From Phytobacter diazotrophicus (GTDB taxonomy: Bacteria > Pseudomonadota > Gammaproteobacteria > Enterobacterales > Enterobacteriaceae): a stretch of 64,000 nucleotides of DNA. The DNA lies in NCBI GenBank assembly GCA_004346725.1, contig SMDE01000003.1, forward strand, positions 62,001 through 126,000. Reading direction: 5' to 3'. Made by a program: the position numbers and the translations under genes. A model generated the notes under the pieces. The model was not told where the DNA came from and made no database searches. It was given only the letters and a program-made list of their open reading frames with translations. Shown piece by piece: positions 1 through 9,278 of the stretch (the first letter of the stretch is position 1; every line of letters begins with the position of its first letter).

Positions 1-1160
1 GCTTTGACACGAATGATCGGGGCCAGAAACCCGCCGACCGCGCCAAACAAATTCACAAAACCAATACCCGCCGCCAGCGCCGTTCCGGACAGAAGCTGCG
101 TTGGCATGGTCCAGAAAACCGGTTGTACGGCAATAAATCCCACCGCCGCGACGCATAAGGCAACAATGGCCAGCACGGGAGAGACCAGGCCAGATACGCC
201 AATACCAATGCCCGCCGCTAACAGCGTCAGTGCAGCAATGTTGCGTCTTTCACCGGTCTTATCGGAATAACGAGGAATAAGCCAGGTACCAAACAGGGCG
301 GCAATCCAGGGGATAGCGGTGACGACAGAGGCGGTGAACCCCACTTTTGTCCCCAGCAATGCGGCCACTTGCGTCGGCAGGAAAAAAATCAATCCATATA
401 CCGCGACCTGGATAGTCAGATAAATGATAGCCAGTTGCCATACCCGTCCATTACGCAGCGCATCGGTCAGACGTGACGTCACTTTACTCTCCTCTTCGCT
501 GGCAAGCTGGGCCTCAAGAACGCCCTTCTCTTGCGGCGTGAGGAACCGTGCCTGCGCTGGCGTATCGTCCAGCCAGAAGAAGGTAAAGATACCCGCGGAG
601 ACAGCCAGCAGGCCTTCAATCAAGAACATCCAGAACCACCCCGGATGCCCCATAAAACCATGCATCTCAAGTAAAGCGCCGGACAGCGGTGAACCCAGCG
701 TCAAAGCTAATGGCGCCCCCATGTAAAAAAGCCCCATAATGCTGGCGCGAGTGCGCTGTGGGAACCATTGAGAGGTCAGGTAAATCATGCCAGGGAAGAA
801 GCCAGCTTCCGCCGCCCCAAGAAGCGTGCGGACAAGCAGAAATTTGGCTTCGGTATCAGCCCAGGCCATTGCCGCGGAGAGAAATCCCCATAACAGGGTC
901 GTCCCTCCAATCCAGTAGCGTGCGCCAAACTTACGCATCAACAGATTAGCCGGCACGCCGAGGAAGGCGTACACCACAAAAAAGATCCCCGCCCCCAACG
1001 CATAGGCTTCGTTGCTAAGGCCGGTGTCTATCTGATACGTCTCTTTTGCAAAGCCAATATTCGAACGATCAAGAAATGCCAGGACGTATAACATCAACAT
1101 AAAGGGGATTAAACGGGCGCGGTTTTTCTTTACCACGCTATCCAATAAGCTGGTATTCAT
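1..1160 (-). CDS. rhmT: L-rhamnonate MFS transporter RhmT (YfaV), 3' part missing
   Basis: This is a major facilitator superfamily permease of the anion:cation symporter type, expected to import L-rhamnonate across the inner membrane. The protein begins MNTSLLDSVVKKNRARLIPF and shows the family signature FLDRSNIGFAK after TM1, followed by regularly spaced hydrophobic segments. About 386 residues are visible. The frame stays open to the window edge, so the C-terminal ~40 residues of a usual ~430 lie outside. It lies 54 bp downstream of rhmD on the same strand, as in the E. coli yfaX-W-V-U (rhmR-D-T-A) cluster. The substrate is inferred from that context. Confidence 0.9.
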   Translation of the reverse strand, partial: MNTSLLDSVVKKNRARLIPFMLMLYVLAFLDRSNIGFAKETYQIDTGLSNEAYALGAGIFFVVYAFLGVPANLLMRKFGARYWIGGTTLLWGFLSAAMAWADTEAKFLLVRTLLGAAEAGFFPGMIYLTSQWFPQRTRASIMGLFYMGAPLALTLGSPLSGALLEMHGFMGHPGWFWMFLIEGLLAVSAGIFTFFWLDDTPAQARFLTPQEKGVLEAQLASEEESKVTSRLTDALRNGRVWQLAIIYLTIQVAVYGLIFFLPTQVAALLGTKVGFTASVVTAIPWIAALFGTWLIPRYSDKTGERRNIAALTLLAAGIGIGVSGLVSPVLAIVALCVAAVGFIAVQPVFWTMPTQLLSGTALAAGIGFVNLFGAVGGFLAPIIRVK

Positions 1161-1182
1161 CGTAATGACCTCATGTAGGGCT

Positions 1183-1202
1183 GCGCCGCGTCATGGCGGC
1201 GC
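1183..1202 (-). other. Intercistronic stem-loop between rhmD and rhmT
   Basis: A 7-bp perfect GC-only stem (gcgccgc at 1183-1189, gcggcgc at 1196-1202) sits in the 54-bp gap between rhmD and rhmT. No T-run follows in the direction of transcription, so it is more likely a processing or stability element than a terminator. Confidence 0.4.
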
Positions 1203-1214
1203 GACGCGGAGGAA

Positions 1215-2420
1215 TTAATGGTTATACGGGCGCTTTAAATTACAGTTGCGATTAAGCTCAACACCGAAGCCCGGTTTATCCAACACACTCTTATGAATGC
1301 GACCATTCACTGGCACCGGTTCATCCACCAGGATGGGATCAAATTGCGGACGCAGCGTAGAGCAGTCGGGGCTGGTCATTAAAAACTCACTAAATGGCGT
1401 ATTAGTGAAGGTAATAACCGCGTGATGGGAATAAACCGAAGAACCATGTGGCACGACAAGCTGCCCGCGTGCTTTTGCGATCGCGGCGATTTCCACCAGC
1501 GTCGTTAAGCCGCCGCACCAGCCGACATCGGGCTGCATGATATCAATCCCGGTTTCCGATAACGTACGGAATGATTGCAGCGTACCGTGATGCTCACCGC
1601 TGGTGACCATCATGCCAGCAGGAGCATTACGTTTAAGTTCGCGATAGCCCTCATATTGCTGCGGTGGCAGACACTCCTCGATCCATTTCAGATTATACGG
1701 GGCACAGGCATGGGCCAATTTGGTGGCATAATTAACATCCTGGCTCATCCAGCAATCCAGCATCAGCCAGAAATCTTCACCGCATTTCTCGCGATATTCA
1801 GCAACCATTGCCGCATCTTTGCGAATACCCGCATCACCATCATGCGGGCCCCAGTGTGTCGGCATTTTGCCGCCAATAAACCCCATCTCTTTAGCCAGGT
1901 CTGGGCGCGCGCCGGTCGCATAAAACTGGATTTCGTCACGCACCGCCCCACCGAGCAATTTATAAACGGGTAACCCGACAACCTTGCCAAACAGATCCCA
2001 CAAGGCCAGATCGACACAGGAAATCGTATTCATAACCAGCCCGCCAGACCCTGCGTAATACAATGTGGAATTAAGCATTTGATCATGAATAAGCTTGATA
2101 TCGCTGACGCATTTACCCTCGATAAAGCGGTTTAAATGCTTTTCAACGATAAAGCAGCCCATCTCGCCTGCCGTGGAAACAGCAAAGCCCGTCTGGCCAT
2201 TTTCAGCTTCCACTTCAACAATTAAGGTTCCCAGCACGTTAATACCGAAAGACTGCCGGGATTGTTCATAGGCCTTGTATTTGCTCATTGGGGTGGCGAT
2301 ATGGTCATCTATCCAGTGATGAGCGCCCTGATCGTGATAATCACCGCCGCCTGCCCCTTTCTCTGCGGTAGCGCCGCCAATGAACCAGGCTCTGACATGT
2401 TTAATTTTCGGTAAGGTCAT
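1215..2420 (-). CDS. rhmD: L-rhamnonate dehydratase RhmD (YfaW)
   Basis: RhmD belongs to the enolase superfamily (mandelate racemase group) and dehydrates L-rhamnonate to 2-keto-3-deoxy-L-rhamnonate in the cytoplasm. The 401-residue protein has the Mg2+ ligands D222 (LMLDCW), E248 (WIEEC) and E276 (SGEHH), and the catalytic His H325 (VPHGSS). This spacing is that of characterised RhmD with a 4-residue N-terminal offset. The glycine/His-rich N-terminal capping loop ([13 protein letters not shown]) is also typical. It follows rhmR by 13 bp on the same strand and precedes rhmT, so one transcript is likely. Confidence 0.96.
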   Translation of the reverse strand: MTLPKIKHVRAWFIGGATAEKGAGGGDYHDQGAHHWIDDHIATPMSKYKAYEQSRQSFGINVLGTLIVEVEAENGQTGFAVSTAGEMGCFIVEKHLNRFIEGKCVSDIKLIHDQMLNSTLYYAGSGGLVMNTISCVDLALWDLFGKVVGLPVYKLLGGAVRDEIQFYATGARPDLAKEMGFIGGKMPTHWGPHDGDAGIRKDAAMVAEYREKCGEDFWLMLDCWMSQDVNYATKLAHACAPYNLKWIEECLPPQQYEGYRELKRNAPAGMMVTSGEHHGTLQSFRTLSETGIDIMQPDVGWCGGLTTLVEIAAIAKARGQLVVPHGSSVYSHHAVITFTNTPFSEFLMTSPDCSTLRPQFDPILVDEPVPVNGRIHKSVLDKPGFGVELNRNCNLKRPYNH

Positions 2421-2433
2421 GATGTTCTCCTTT

Positions 2434-3216
2434 TTATGATGCTTGCTTGTCGAAAGGGCTTTTCCACCCTAAAAGCCGGGAAATATCTTTTGCGCAAGTA
2501 ATCGCCTTACCTGCGAGGTAATCCCGGTTTTCCTCATTAATTTGCAGTCGGGTTCCCACGACCGAAATGGCTGCCGTTAGCGCATTGCGGGCATCAAAGA
2601 CGGGGGCAGCGACACATCGGACATCGGGGTAATCTTCACCATTGTCATAGCTCCACCCCCTGGAACGAATCAGCACCAGCTCATCATGTAATTGTTGGGC
2701 ATTGGCGATAGTCGACGACGTCGCTTTTTCCCAGTGCAAATGACGGATGATTTCATCGCGCGTCGCGGGCGGCTGCCAGGCCAGCAGACACTTCCCTATG
2801 CCGGAGCGATAAAGGGAAAGACTTTTGCCCTCGTGCGAGCGTACGCTGATGGTGGAGGAGGATTCTATTTTGAGAATGTAATAGGCATTTGCGTCATCAA
2901 TGATGCCGAGATGGCAGAGCAGACCGGTCTCATCCATAAGTTCAGTCAGCCGGGGACGGGCAATCTCGCGCAGATCCATTCTTCCCAAAGCATGCCCGGC
3001 AAGTTCAACGAGCTTTGTCCATAAGCAGTAGTTGTCATTGCTATCAATACGCAATAACCGCGCTTTCTTTAATTCCGCTAAAATTAAATAGGCGGTGCTT
3101 TTGGGAATGCCTGTCTCTTCGATGATTACCGCAGCGCTGCAAGGCCCAATACGTGCGATGAGATTAAGGATTTCAATTGCCCGGCTGAGTGCCGGTACTT
3201 TGCTTGATTCCAACAT
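2434..3216 (-). CDS. rhmR: IclR-family regulator RhmR (YfaX)
   Basis: This 260-residue IclR-type regulator has an N-terminal winged helix-turn-helix (about residues 8-65, with the recognition stretch [10 protein letters not shown]) and a C-terminal effector domain (about 75-250, with LLCHLG, RSHEGK, YRSGIGK and [14 protein letters not shown]). It is the presumed regulator of L-rhamnonate genes. The start [14 protein letters not shown] matches the family and is preceded by GGAG at good spacing. The gene is first in a compact rhmR-rhmD-rhmT run. A large palindrome over its own start region (3206-3245) suggests autoregulation. Confidence 0.94.
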   Translation of the reverse strand: MLESSKVPALSRAIEILNLIARIGPCSAAVIIEETGIPKSTAYLILAELKKARLLRIDSNDNYCLWTKLVELAGHALGRMDLREIARPRLTELMDETGLLCHLGIIDDANAYYILKIESSSTISVRSHEGKSLSLYRSGIGKCLLAWQPPATRDEIIRHLHWEKATSSTIANAQQLHDELVLIRSRGWSYDNGEDYPDVRCVAAPVFDARNALTAAISVVGTRLQINEENRDYLAGKAITCAKDISRLLGWKSPFDKQAS

Positions 3217-3245
3217 ATTGGACTCCAGTCCTGAATATTGGAATC
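3206..3245. promoter_or_regulatory. Nested palindrome over rhmR start, probable operator
   Basis: The outer arms GATTCCAA (3206-3213) and TTGGAATC (3238-3245) are a perfect inverted repeat. A second inverted repeat, GGACT-cc-AGTCC (3220-3231), lies in the centre. The element covers the rhmR start codon (3214-3216) and its GGAG ribosome binding site. The likely ligand is RhmR itself, with repression of the operon. That is inference from symmetry and position. Confidence 0.6.
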
Positions 3246-3388
3246 AGTGTTGCGACTTAGGGGAACCGATTTTGTGAGAGCGATCATAAAGCTATGGCGA
3301 TCCAGCATGCTGGACGTTTCATGACTAGAAAATGTGAAGCATTACGCAGATTTTTTCAGGTGGAGTACAACAGGCTGGACTGGAAAAG

Positions 3389-3414
3389 CGCCGGAAGGAT
3401 AATTTCTTCCGGCG
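3389..3414 (-). terminator. Rho-independent terminator of yfaY
   Basis: A 9-bp perfect stem (cgccggaag / cttccggcg) with an 8-nt loop is followed on the minus strand by CTTTTCC. It lies 8 nt past the yfaY stop codon. Confidence 0.8.
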
Positions 3415-3422
3415 TAAAGGGA

Positions 3423-4622
3423 TTACTCAACAAATAAGGATTCGACGACATTGATCCAGCCATGGTCGCTGGCAACGTCCTGGCCATTGAGCCAACGACG
3501 CAGAATATTCAGCGCCATCATGGCACAGACTTCCTGACGTACCGTCAGGCTGTGTCGGTTCGTATTAAACTTGACGCGTAAGGCATGTGTACCTTCCGGC
3601 GTCGCCAGCGCGAAGTTCAGATGCTCATCTTCGAGTCCCGTGACGGTCAGCGCCAGCCCGGCCAGATGGCGATCGCGCAGCCCCGCAGCCCAACGTGCAG
3701 TTTGCACTAACGCTTCATCCTGCGAAGGGATAACTTCGCTGACCAGCAGCGGCGCACCCGCACGCGAAAGTTGCAACGCCACCAGGCCGCCGGTGAACTG
3801 TTCACTCAGCGTCAGGCTAAGTTGACGTTCACGCAACCGCCCGGCAAGCAGCGCCGGCAAACCAACAGTGCCTTCGAAAATGAGGCTCTCACCGGCCACC
3901 CGCTTCACTTCCGGCCATAACGCTTCCATCGCCTCGCGATGCTCAGCAGGACCGGTAAGTTTCAGTTCAATAATGGGCATTGAGGAGCGATAGCCCATCA
4001 CTACACCCTCAGGTAACGTCAAATGCGACAGGTTTTGCGCCAGATCGCTTTCAGAACGGCCAAAGGTTGTCAGGCGCAGGCAAACAGGCGGCTCAGGAAG
4101 CGTAAAGCGTGCGCGAATGCGCGGCAGAATTTCATGTTCCACCATCACTTTAAACTCCGAGGGCACTCCGGGCGTAAAGAACATCAGGCAGCGATTAAGC
4201 TGTACGGCAAAACCACAGGCGGTACCGACCGGGTTATCCACCAGCTCCGCACTGGCAGGAATTTCCGCCTGCTTGCGGTTGCTGGGCGCCATGACGCGTC
4301 CGCGCTCGGAAAAAAAGCGCTCCATCTGCGTCAACCACTCTTCATGCAATACCAGCGCTTCGCCCTTCGCCGTTGCCGCCGCCAGCGCACTGAGGTCATC
4401 GCTGGTTGGGCCCAGGCCACCATTAACAATAAGAATATCCGCCTGTTGGCTGCGCTCACGCAGAATGGCCACCAGGTCGTCGAGGTTATCGCTAACGGTA
4501 TTACGTCGGGTAAGCGGTAGCCCCTGATTAAAGAAAAAATCTGCCAGCCAGGCGGCATTGGTGTCCACGATTTGCCCGTGCAAGACTTCATCGCCGGTTG
4601 ACAGCATCTCTACGTTTAACAT
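3423..4622 (-). CDS. yfaY: CinA-like protein YfaY
   Basis: YfaY is a CinA-family protein. The N-terminal MoaB/MogA-like domain (about residues 1-170) shows EMLSTGDEVLHGQIVDTN and NGGLGPTSDD. The C-terminal region has the layout of the CinA/PncC nicotinamide-nucleotide amidase domain (VGLPALLAGRLRERQLSLTLSEQFTGG), but the catalytic signature looks degenerate; YfaY proteins are thought to lack the amidase activity of PncC. The chosen ATG at 4622 (MLNVEMLST) has TGGAG upstream and gives 399 residues, the E. coli length. An upstream in-frame ATG at 4652 lacks a ribosome binding site. Function in vivo is unknown. Confidence 0.9.
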   Translation of the reverse strand: MLNVEMLSTGDEVLHGQIVDTNAAWLADFFFNQGLPLTRRNTVSDNLDDLVAILRERSQQADILIVNGGLGPTSDDLSALAAATAKGEALVLHEEWLTQMERFFSERGRVMAPSNRKQAEIPASAELVDNPVGTACGFAVQLNRCLMFFTPGVPSEFKVMVEHEILPRIRARFTLPEPPVCLRLTTFGRSESDLAQNLSHLTLPEGVVMGYRSSMPIIELKLTGPAEHREAMEALWPEVKRVAGESLIFEGTVGLPALLAGRLRERQLSLTLSEQFTGGLVALQLSRAGAPLLVSEVIPSQDEALVQTARWAAGLRDRHLAGLALTVTGLEDEHLNFALATPEGTHALRVKFNTNRHSLTVRQEVCAMMALNILRRWLNGQDVASDHGWINVVESLFVE

Positions 4623-4688
4623 TATTTTCTCCAGCAATAGAGGTTGAAACACTATACCGCATGAAGGGAAGAAAAGAGGTAAGAAACT

Positions 4689-4709
4689 GGCGCGGACGGA
4701 CGCCGCGCC
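4689..4709 (-). terminator. Probable terminator of yfaZ
   Basis: A GC-rich 7-bp stem (ggcgcgg / ccgcgcc) lies 7 nt beyond the yfaZ stop. The U-rich stretch after it on the minus strand (AGTTTCTT) is weak. Confidence 0.4.
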
Positions 4710-4715
4710 GAAGGA

Positions 4716-5258
4716 TCAGAAGCTGGCGTTGACGCCGACATACGGGCCATCCGCCACCGCATTATCGCGGTTGCCTTCTTTACCGGTCAGCTCGACATAA
4801 CGGTAACCGGCTTCGATACTGAGCGGACGAATAATGGTCAGACGCGCACCGGCATTCGCTTCACGGTAGTCGTTAACCCCGCTGGAGAGGGAATCCGGGG
4901 AGTAATAATATTCGCCAAAGAGACGGAAGCTGTCGCTCACCTGCCATGCCAGACCACCACCAACGGCCAGCGCATACCCTTCGCTCCCGGCATTCGGGTT
5001 AAGGTAAACGCCTTTACCGCCAACCGTCCCCATAAACGGCCCCAGCGGAATGTTGTAACCCAGGCCCAGACCGGCGATATCGCCATCATCATCGTTATGC
5101 GCCCAGTTGCCGCTCAACGCCAGGCCACTGGTTTCCGTTCCCATACCCACACCGAGGTTGGTGTAGTGCTCACCCACCTGGCCGCTCAAGCTCACAGCAT
5201 TTGCCCCGGCAGACGCCAGCAGAAGGCTGGCAAAACCCAAATATATACTCTTTTTCAT
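4716..5258 (-). CDS. yfaZ: Outer-membrane protein YfaZ
   Basis: This is a 180-residue predicted outer-membrane beta-barrel of the YfaZ family. The start at 5258 gives MKKSIYLGFASLLLASAGANA, a classic signal peptide cleaved after ANA. The mature part is rich in alternating aromatic and glycine strands (SGLALSGNWAHNDDDGD, YNIPLGPFMGTVGGKG) and ends in phenylalanine (YVGVNASF), as barrels recognised by BamA do. The longer reading from 5315 would put 19 charged residues before the signal peptide and is rejected. It is divergent from nudI. Substrate or role is unknown. Confidence 0.9.
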   Translation of the reverse strand: MKKSIYLGFASLLLASAGANAVSLSGQVGEHYTNLGVGMGTETSGLALSGNWAHNDDDGDIAGLGLGYNIPLGPFMGTVGGKGVYLNPNAGSEGYALAVGGGLAWQVSDSFRLFGEYYYSPDSLSSGVNDYREANAGARLTIIRPLSIEAGYRYVELTGKEGNRDNAVADGPYVGVNASF

Positions 5259-5491
5259 TTCTCTTATCCGCGCAACAATAGTCCAATGTTCCAAAGCGGC
5301 TGATTGTACGATCATTTTTTTTAAGAATACTGAACTAAAAATGATTTTTTACATCAATCCACGATTTTTACGCGCCCATTTTCATTAAATGCGCCTGCAC
5401 AGGACAAGTTGCTCTTTTTTGGCAGCTTACTGCATCCCCGCAAGGTTGGTGGTATAAACCCTATACCCGTCATAAGGATAAGGACTAAATC

Positions 5492-5917
5492 ATGCGTCAA
5501 AGGACAATTGTATGCCCACTGATTCAAAATGAAGGTGATTATTTGCTATGCAAAATGGCGGATGATCGCGGTGTTTTTCCCGGTCAATGGGCACTCAGTG
5601 GTGGGGGAGTCGAACCAGGTGAGCGTATTGAAGACGCGTTGCGCCGCGAAATTCGCGAAGAGCTTGGTGAGAAATTGGTGTTGCAGCAGATAACGCCATG
5701 GACCTTTAGCGACGATGTGCGCATAAAAACCTACGCCGATGGCAGCAAAGAAGAGATCTACATGATCTACCTGATTTTTGACTGCATCAGCGCGAACCGT
5801 GAAGTGGAGATCAATGAGGAATTTCAGGATTACGCCTGGGTTAGCCCGGCGGATCTGACAAAATACGATCTGAATGTCGCCACCCGCCGCACGCTGAGCC
5901 TGAAAGGGCTGCTTTGA
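5492..5917 (+). CDS. nudI: Nucleoside triphosphatase NudI (YfaO)
   Basis: NudI is a 141-residue cytoplasmic Nudix hydrolase that in E. coli prefers pyrimidine (deoxy)nucleoside triphosphates such as dUTP, dTTP and dCTP. The Nudix box GX5EX7REXXEEXG lies at about residues 38-60 ([20 protein letters not shown]). The start follows AAGGATAAGGACTAA, giving a good ribosome binding site. In E. coli and Salmonella the next genes would be ais and the arn operon. Here an Rpn-family gene lies 18 bp away in the opposite direction. Confidence 0.94.
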   Translation: MRQRTIVCPLIQNEGDYLLCKMADDRGVFPGQWALSGGGVEPGERIEDALRREIREELGEKLVLQQITPWTFSDDVRIKTYADGSKEEIYMIYLIFDCISANREVEINEEFQDYAWVSPADLTKYDLNVATRRTLSLKGLL

Positions 5918-5926
5918 GAAAAGAGC

Positions 5927-5954
5927 GGCGCAGTCTTAATGTTTGAGCTGCGCC
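5927..5954 (-). terminator. Possible terminator overlapping the rpn stop
   Basis: A 7-bp stem (ggcgcag at 5927-5933, ctgcgcc at 5948-5954) straddles the end of the Rpn-family gene. On the minus strand it is followed by CTCTTTTCTC. It lies between two convergent genes. Confidence 0.5.
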
Positions 5955-6862
5955 AGTTCAGCTTCACTCAGACCAGTGAAACGTTGCACGACAGCTTTGT
6001 CCATCCCACTGCGTAACATTTCACAGGCGATGCGAAGCGCCTCGGCTTTTTGTCCTTCGTGACGTCCTTCATGGCGCCCCTGACGAAAGCCCTTACGCCT
6101 GCCGAGTTCTTCCAGTTGTTCAGCAATAGTCATCAACGTCTCCTTATGTTGTGGCGAACGGTGCGCCAGTCGGCGAAGAAAAGCGCCTGGCGCTGGCGTG
6201 TTGCCTCTGCTCAGTAGATAGTGCATTGCAGCGCGCAACTGCTGGCGGGTAGTGTATCCCAGCGACAAAGTCGTGACCAGTTTGTCCAGCAAAAGGGTCA
6301 TATCCCGCAGACGAATGTGCTTTTGTAATAATTCGAGTAAGGCAACACGTCGGTGCGTCATGATCTGCTCATCAGGCACAACGGTAATATCCACCAACGG
6401 AAATGGCGTTGTGTACAGTTCATGGGCATATTGCGGCTGGCTGAACATATCCAGCCAGCATAACGAAAAGGGATAAGGGCTAACGCGCCCATGATAAAAA
6501 AGCATTGGAATCACCAGTGGCAAGACCGTGTTTCCCGCATCGAGATGCCGCTGCATTGCCGCTAAGGCATAACGCATCAAGCGAAAAGCCATAAACCTGT
6601 CGGGTGAACTTTGGTGCTCAATGAGTACATAAATATAGCCCTCACCCTGCCGGGTTTTGACCGAGTAGAGCACATCGGAATGGGTTGCGCGCAGTGCCTC
6701 GTCAACAAAGCTGCCGGACTCCAGTTTCAGCGTCGCGAGATCGCAAAGCTGACGTAGCGACGCGGGCAAATGGAGGGTCAGAAAATCGCGCGCCGTCTCT
6801 TTATGGGTAAGAAACTGTTTGAAAAGCGCATCATGCGCGGTAGGTGCAGCGGTGTTCTTCAT
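5936..6862 (-). CDS. Rpn-family recombination-promoting nuclease / transposase_31-like protein
   Basis: This 308-residue member of the Rpn (YhgA-like, PD-(D/E)XK) family resembles E. coli RpnA-E, which are Ca2+/Mg2+-stimulated DNA endonucleases that promote RecA-independent recombination. N-terminal HDALFKQFLTHKETARDFL and HSDVLYSV...YVLIEHQS (D63, E82-x-Q84) match the family's active-site layout. The C-terminus has a charged, partly repeated tail (GRHEGRHEGQKAEALRIA) before a helical end, also typical. It sits 98 bp downstream of menE on the same strand, where E. coli carries pmrD and arn. No terminal repeats of an insertion sequence are visible. Confidence 0.85.
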   Translation of the reverse strand: MKNTAAPTAHDALFKQFLTHKETARDFLTLHLPASLRQLCDLATLKLESGSFVDEALRATHSDVLYSVKTRQGEGYIYVLIEHQSSPDRFMAFRLMRYALAAMQRHLDAGNTVLPLVIPMLFYHGRVSPYPFSLCWLDMFSQPQYAHELYTTPFPLVDITVVPDEQIMTHRRVALLELLQKHIRLRDMTLLLDKLVTTLSLGYTTRQQLRAAMHYLLSRGNTPAPGAFLRRLAHRSPQHKETLMTIAEQLEELGRRKGFRQGRHEGRHEGQKAEALRIACEMLRSGMDKAVVQRFTGLSEAELAQLKH

Positions 6863-6905
6863 GGCATTCCTTGCCTGAGTAGAGATGTCAGGACACTAAC
6901 ATCCT

Positions 6906-6920
6906 CCCACCGCCGGTGGG
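6906..6920. other. Small hairpin between menE and rpn
   Basis: CCCACCG-c-CGGTGGG is a 7-bp inverted repeat in the 98-bp gap after menE. It has no T-run on either side, so it may be a weak transcript end or a relic of the lost flanking block. Confidence 0.35.
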
Positions 6921-6960
6921 CATTTCCGGCTTGCAAACTGGAAAACGCTACGCAAAAAAT

Positions 6961-8316
6961 CTACCGTTCAGCGACCCATGACTGTAGCGCACGGCGTGAT
7001 ATTTTAATGCCGCCGGACGAAAGATGCGCCGGCAAGCGCAACCACGCAACGGGCTGCTGGAAGCGCGCAAGCTTGTCCTGTACCCAGGTGGTGAGCTGCG
7101 AGAGCTCAACGGCGTCATCACACTCCACCACCGCCACAGGTCGATGGCCAAATTCGCGATCTTCGCGGGGAACAATAAAAACCTGTTGAACCTGAGGATG
7201 TGCCACGATAACACGCTCTACCTCCTCCGGCTGGATACCCTCGCCGCCGCTGAAAAACAGATTATCCAGTCGTCCCAGAATCGTCAGACGGCCATCGTGC
7301 AGAACGCCTTTATCACGGGTGGGAAACCAGCCCTCGTCATTGAGCAACGGCAATAATTCCCCGTCTCGCCAGTAACCTGAGGCCATACTTCCTGCCCGCA
7401 GCCACACTTCATCGTCAACGATACGCAACGCTCTTCCCGGCAGTAGGCAACCGACATCAGACTGCCCATCAGCCTCTTTCCCGCATACCGTTGAAGCGAA
7501 CTCCGTCAGGCCATAGCCACACCAGGTACGAATCCCGCGCTCACGCGCATGTTCGGTCAGTTCGACAGGGATCGCCGCGCCGCCCAGCAAAACGGCTTTA
7601 AGAGAGACCTCCACCGCATCATTCAGCAAGCGCCACAGTTGCGTTGGCACCAGCGACGCATGAGTACACCCATGCAAAGCCTCTGCCAGACTGTTCTCAG
7701 AGACGGTTAAGCGCGCGCCCGCCAATAACCAGCGCCACAGAATTCCCTGCCCTGAAACGTGATAAAGCGGCAGTGACAGCAACCAGTCATCTTCTGGCGC
7801 GAAAGGAATCATCGCCAGTACCCCTCGTGCGCTGGCGAGGTGTGCCGCGCAGGTGTGCACCGCCGCCTTAGGTAAACCTGTTGAACCCGAAGTCAGGGTC
7901 ATCGACGCCAGCCGTTGTGGCTGCCAGTCAATAGCATAAGATTGGGCAACAGGTCGCAGTTCAAGAGGCGTCAGACCGACAAAGGTATTGCTATCAGCCA
8001 GATTAACCGCAAAACGCAGCGTCAGGGTTGGCAGCAATGCCTCCAGCAACAGCGAGGGTAATTGAGGATTGACCGGCAATACACGCGCGCCACATTGCAG
8101 TAACGCCAGCCACGCTAACAATACCTGAGGTTGGTTTCGCCCACGTAGCATCACACCATCGCCCTCGCTCACCCCCTGGCGGGCAAAACCGGCGGCCAGC
8201 GCATCGACGCGCGCGCACAGGTCGCGCCAGCTTAAAGTCTCATCCTGCAAGCGAATAGCGGGCTCATCGCCACGCACTTCGCGCCAGTCATGCCAGGGCC
8301 AGGTATTGAACGTCAT
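6961..8316 (-). CDS. menE: o-Succinylbenzoate-CoA ligase MenE
   Basis: MenE activates o-succinylbenzoate with ATP and CoA to OSB-CoA, the step before ring closure by MenB in menaquinone synthesis. The 451-residue protein is an ANL-superfamily adenylate-forming enzyme. The P-loop [10 protein letters not shown] is at 141-150, the A5-type motif GYGLTEFAS lies mid-protein, and the C-terminal domain contains [21 protein letters not shown] and a late lysine in [10 protein letters not shown]. Its ATGA start overlaps the menC stop by 4 bp, so it is the last gene of the men operon. Confidence 0.96.
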   Translation of the reverse strand: MTFNTWPWHDWREVRGDEPAIRLQDETLSWRDLCARVDALAAGFARQGVSEGDGVMLRGRNQPQVLLAWLALLQCGARVLPVNPQLPSLLLEALLPTLTLRFAVNLADSNTFVGLTPLELRPVAQSYAIDWQPQRLASMTLTSGSTGLPKAAVHTCAAHLASARGVLAMIPFAPEDDWLLSLPLYHVSGQGILWRWLLAGARLTVSENSLAEALHGCTHASLVPTQLWRLLNDAVEVSLKAVLLGGAAIPVELTEHARERGIRTWCGYGLTEFASTVCGKEADGQSDVGCLLPGRALRIVDDEVWLRAGSMASGYWRDGELLPLLNDEGWFPTRDKGVLHDGRLTILGRLDNLFFSGGEGIQPEEVERVIVAHPQVQQVFIVPREDREFGHRPVAVVECDDAVELSQLTTWVQDKLARFQQPVAWLRLPAHLSSGGIKISRRALQSWVAER

Positions 8317-9278
8317 AGCAGTGGTTCCAGCATCTCAACGCTATGGCAGGGTAATGGGCTATCCGGCCAGCGGCGCACAAGCTGAGCCTGCATCAGGTTT
8401 AACGTATCGAGACCCGGGATGGTGTCAGGGGTGAGCCATGCGGCAATACGCGCCAGTTGGGTCAGACCAAGGCTGGACTCGATTGATGAACTGATAACCG
8501 CTGTCATACCCAGTTGTGTGGCTGCTTTCACCTGCCCCTGAACCTTCTCAAGGCTTCCGGTTAAGGTGGGCTTAATCACCACCGCACGCACGCCCTCTTC
8601 ACGCTCAAAGGTAAAATCGGCATCGCGCAAACTTTCATCCCAGGCTATCGCTATGCCCGTTTCACGGGCAAAGGCGCGCGAATCATCACGGGTTTTACAG
8701 GGCTCTTCCAGAAAAGCAATGCGATCGCGGTATTGCGGATCCACATATTTTGCGAATTGCTGCGCTTTGAGCGGCGTCCAGGCGCGGTTAGCGTCCAGAC
8801 GCAGGCGCAAGTCAGGCATCGCCTCCAGCAGCAAGTTAGCCACCATACCATCGCGCACCGCTTCATACAGGCCCACTTTCATTTTCGCCACTTTTTCGCC
8901 CGGCATAGCAGCCAGTGCGGCAAAAAGCTCATCCGGGTCACCCGTGCACAGCGTCGCGGCACGGTAGTCCGCCGCCGCTGGCAACGTGCCGCGCAGTTCC
9001 GCCAGCGCACAACTGGTACCAAAGTCAACCGACGGCAACCCCGGCAACACGCCGCAATCCCCCGCTCGCCACCCTTGCGCCCAGGCACAGACGGCGGCTG
9101 TCGCCTCCTCAAGAGACTCCACGCTAAATCCCGGCAAAGGCGAAATCTCGCCCCAGCCTTCCTGCGCGTCATCCCGCAGATGAATAAACAGCCCGTCACG
9201 GGTTTTCAGCCGCCGATCACGCAGCACGACGCCCGCATCCATCGGTATCTGCCAGCGGTAAACCTGCGCGCTGCGCAT
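8313..9278 (-). CDS. menC: o-Succinylbenzoate synthase MenC
   Basis: MenC dehydrates SHCHC to o-succinylbenzoate in menaquinone biosynthesis. The 321-residue enolase-superfamily enzyme shows the KxK pair (K132, K134 in VAKMKVG), metal ligands D162 (RLDANRAW), E191 (FLEEPC) and D214 (AWDES), and the second-face lysine K236 (VVIKPT). It is translationally coupled to menB through TAATG and to menE through ATGA. The length matches the enterobacterial family. Confidence 0.96.
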   Translation of the reverse strand: MRSAQVYRWQIPMDAGVVLRDRRLKTRDGLFIHLRDDAQEGWGEISPLPGFSVESLEEATAAVCAWAQGWRAGDCGVLPGLPSVDFGTSCALAELRGTLPAAADYRAATLCTGDPDELFAALAAMPGEKVAKMKVGLYEAVRDGMVANLLLEAMPDLRLRLDANRAWTPLKAQQFAKYVDPQYRDRIAFLEEPCKTRDDSRAFARETGIAIAWDESLRDADFTFEREEGVRAVVIKPTLTGSLEKVQGQVKAATQLGMTAVISSSIESSLGLTQLARIAAWLTPDTIPGLDTLNLMQAQLVRRWPDSPLPCHSVEMLEPLL

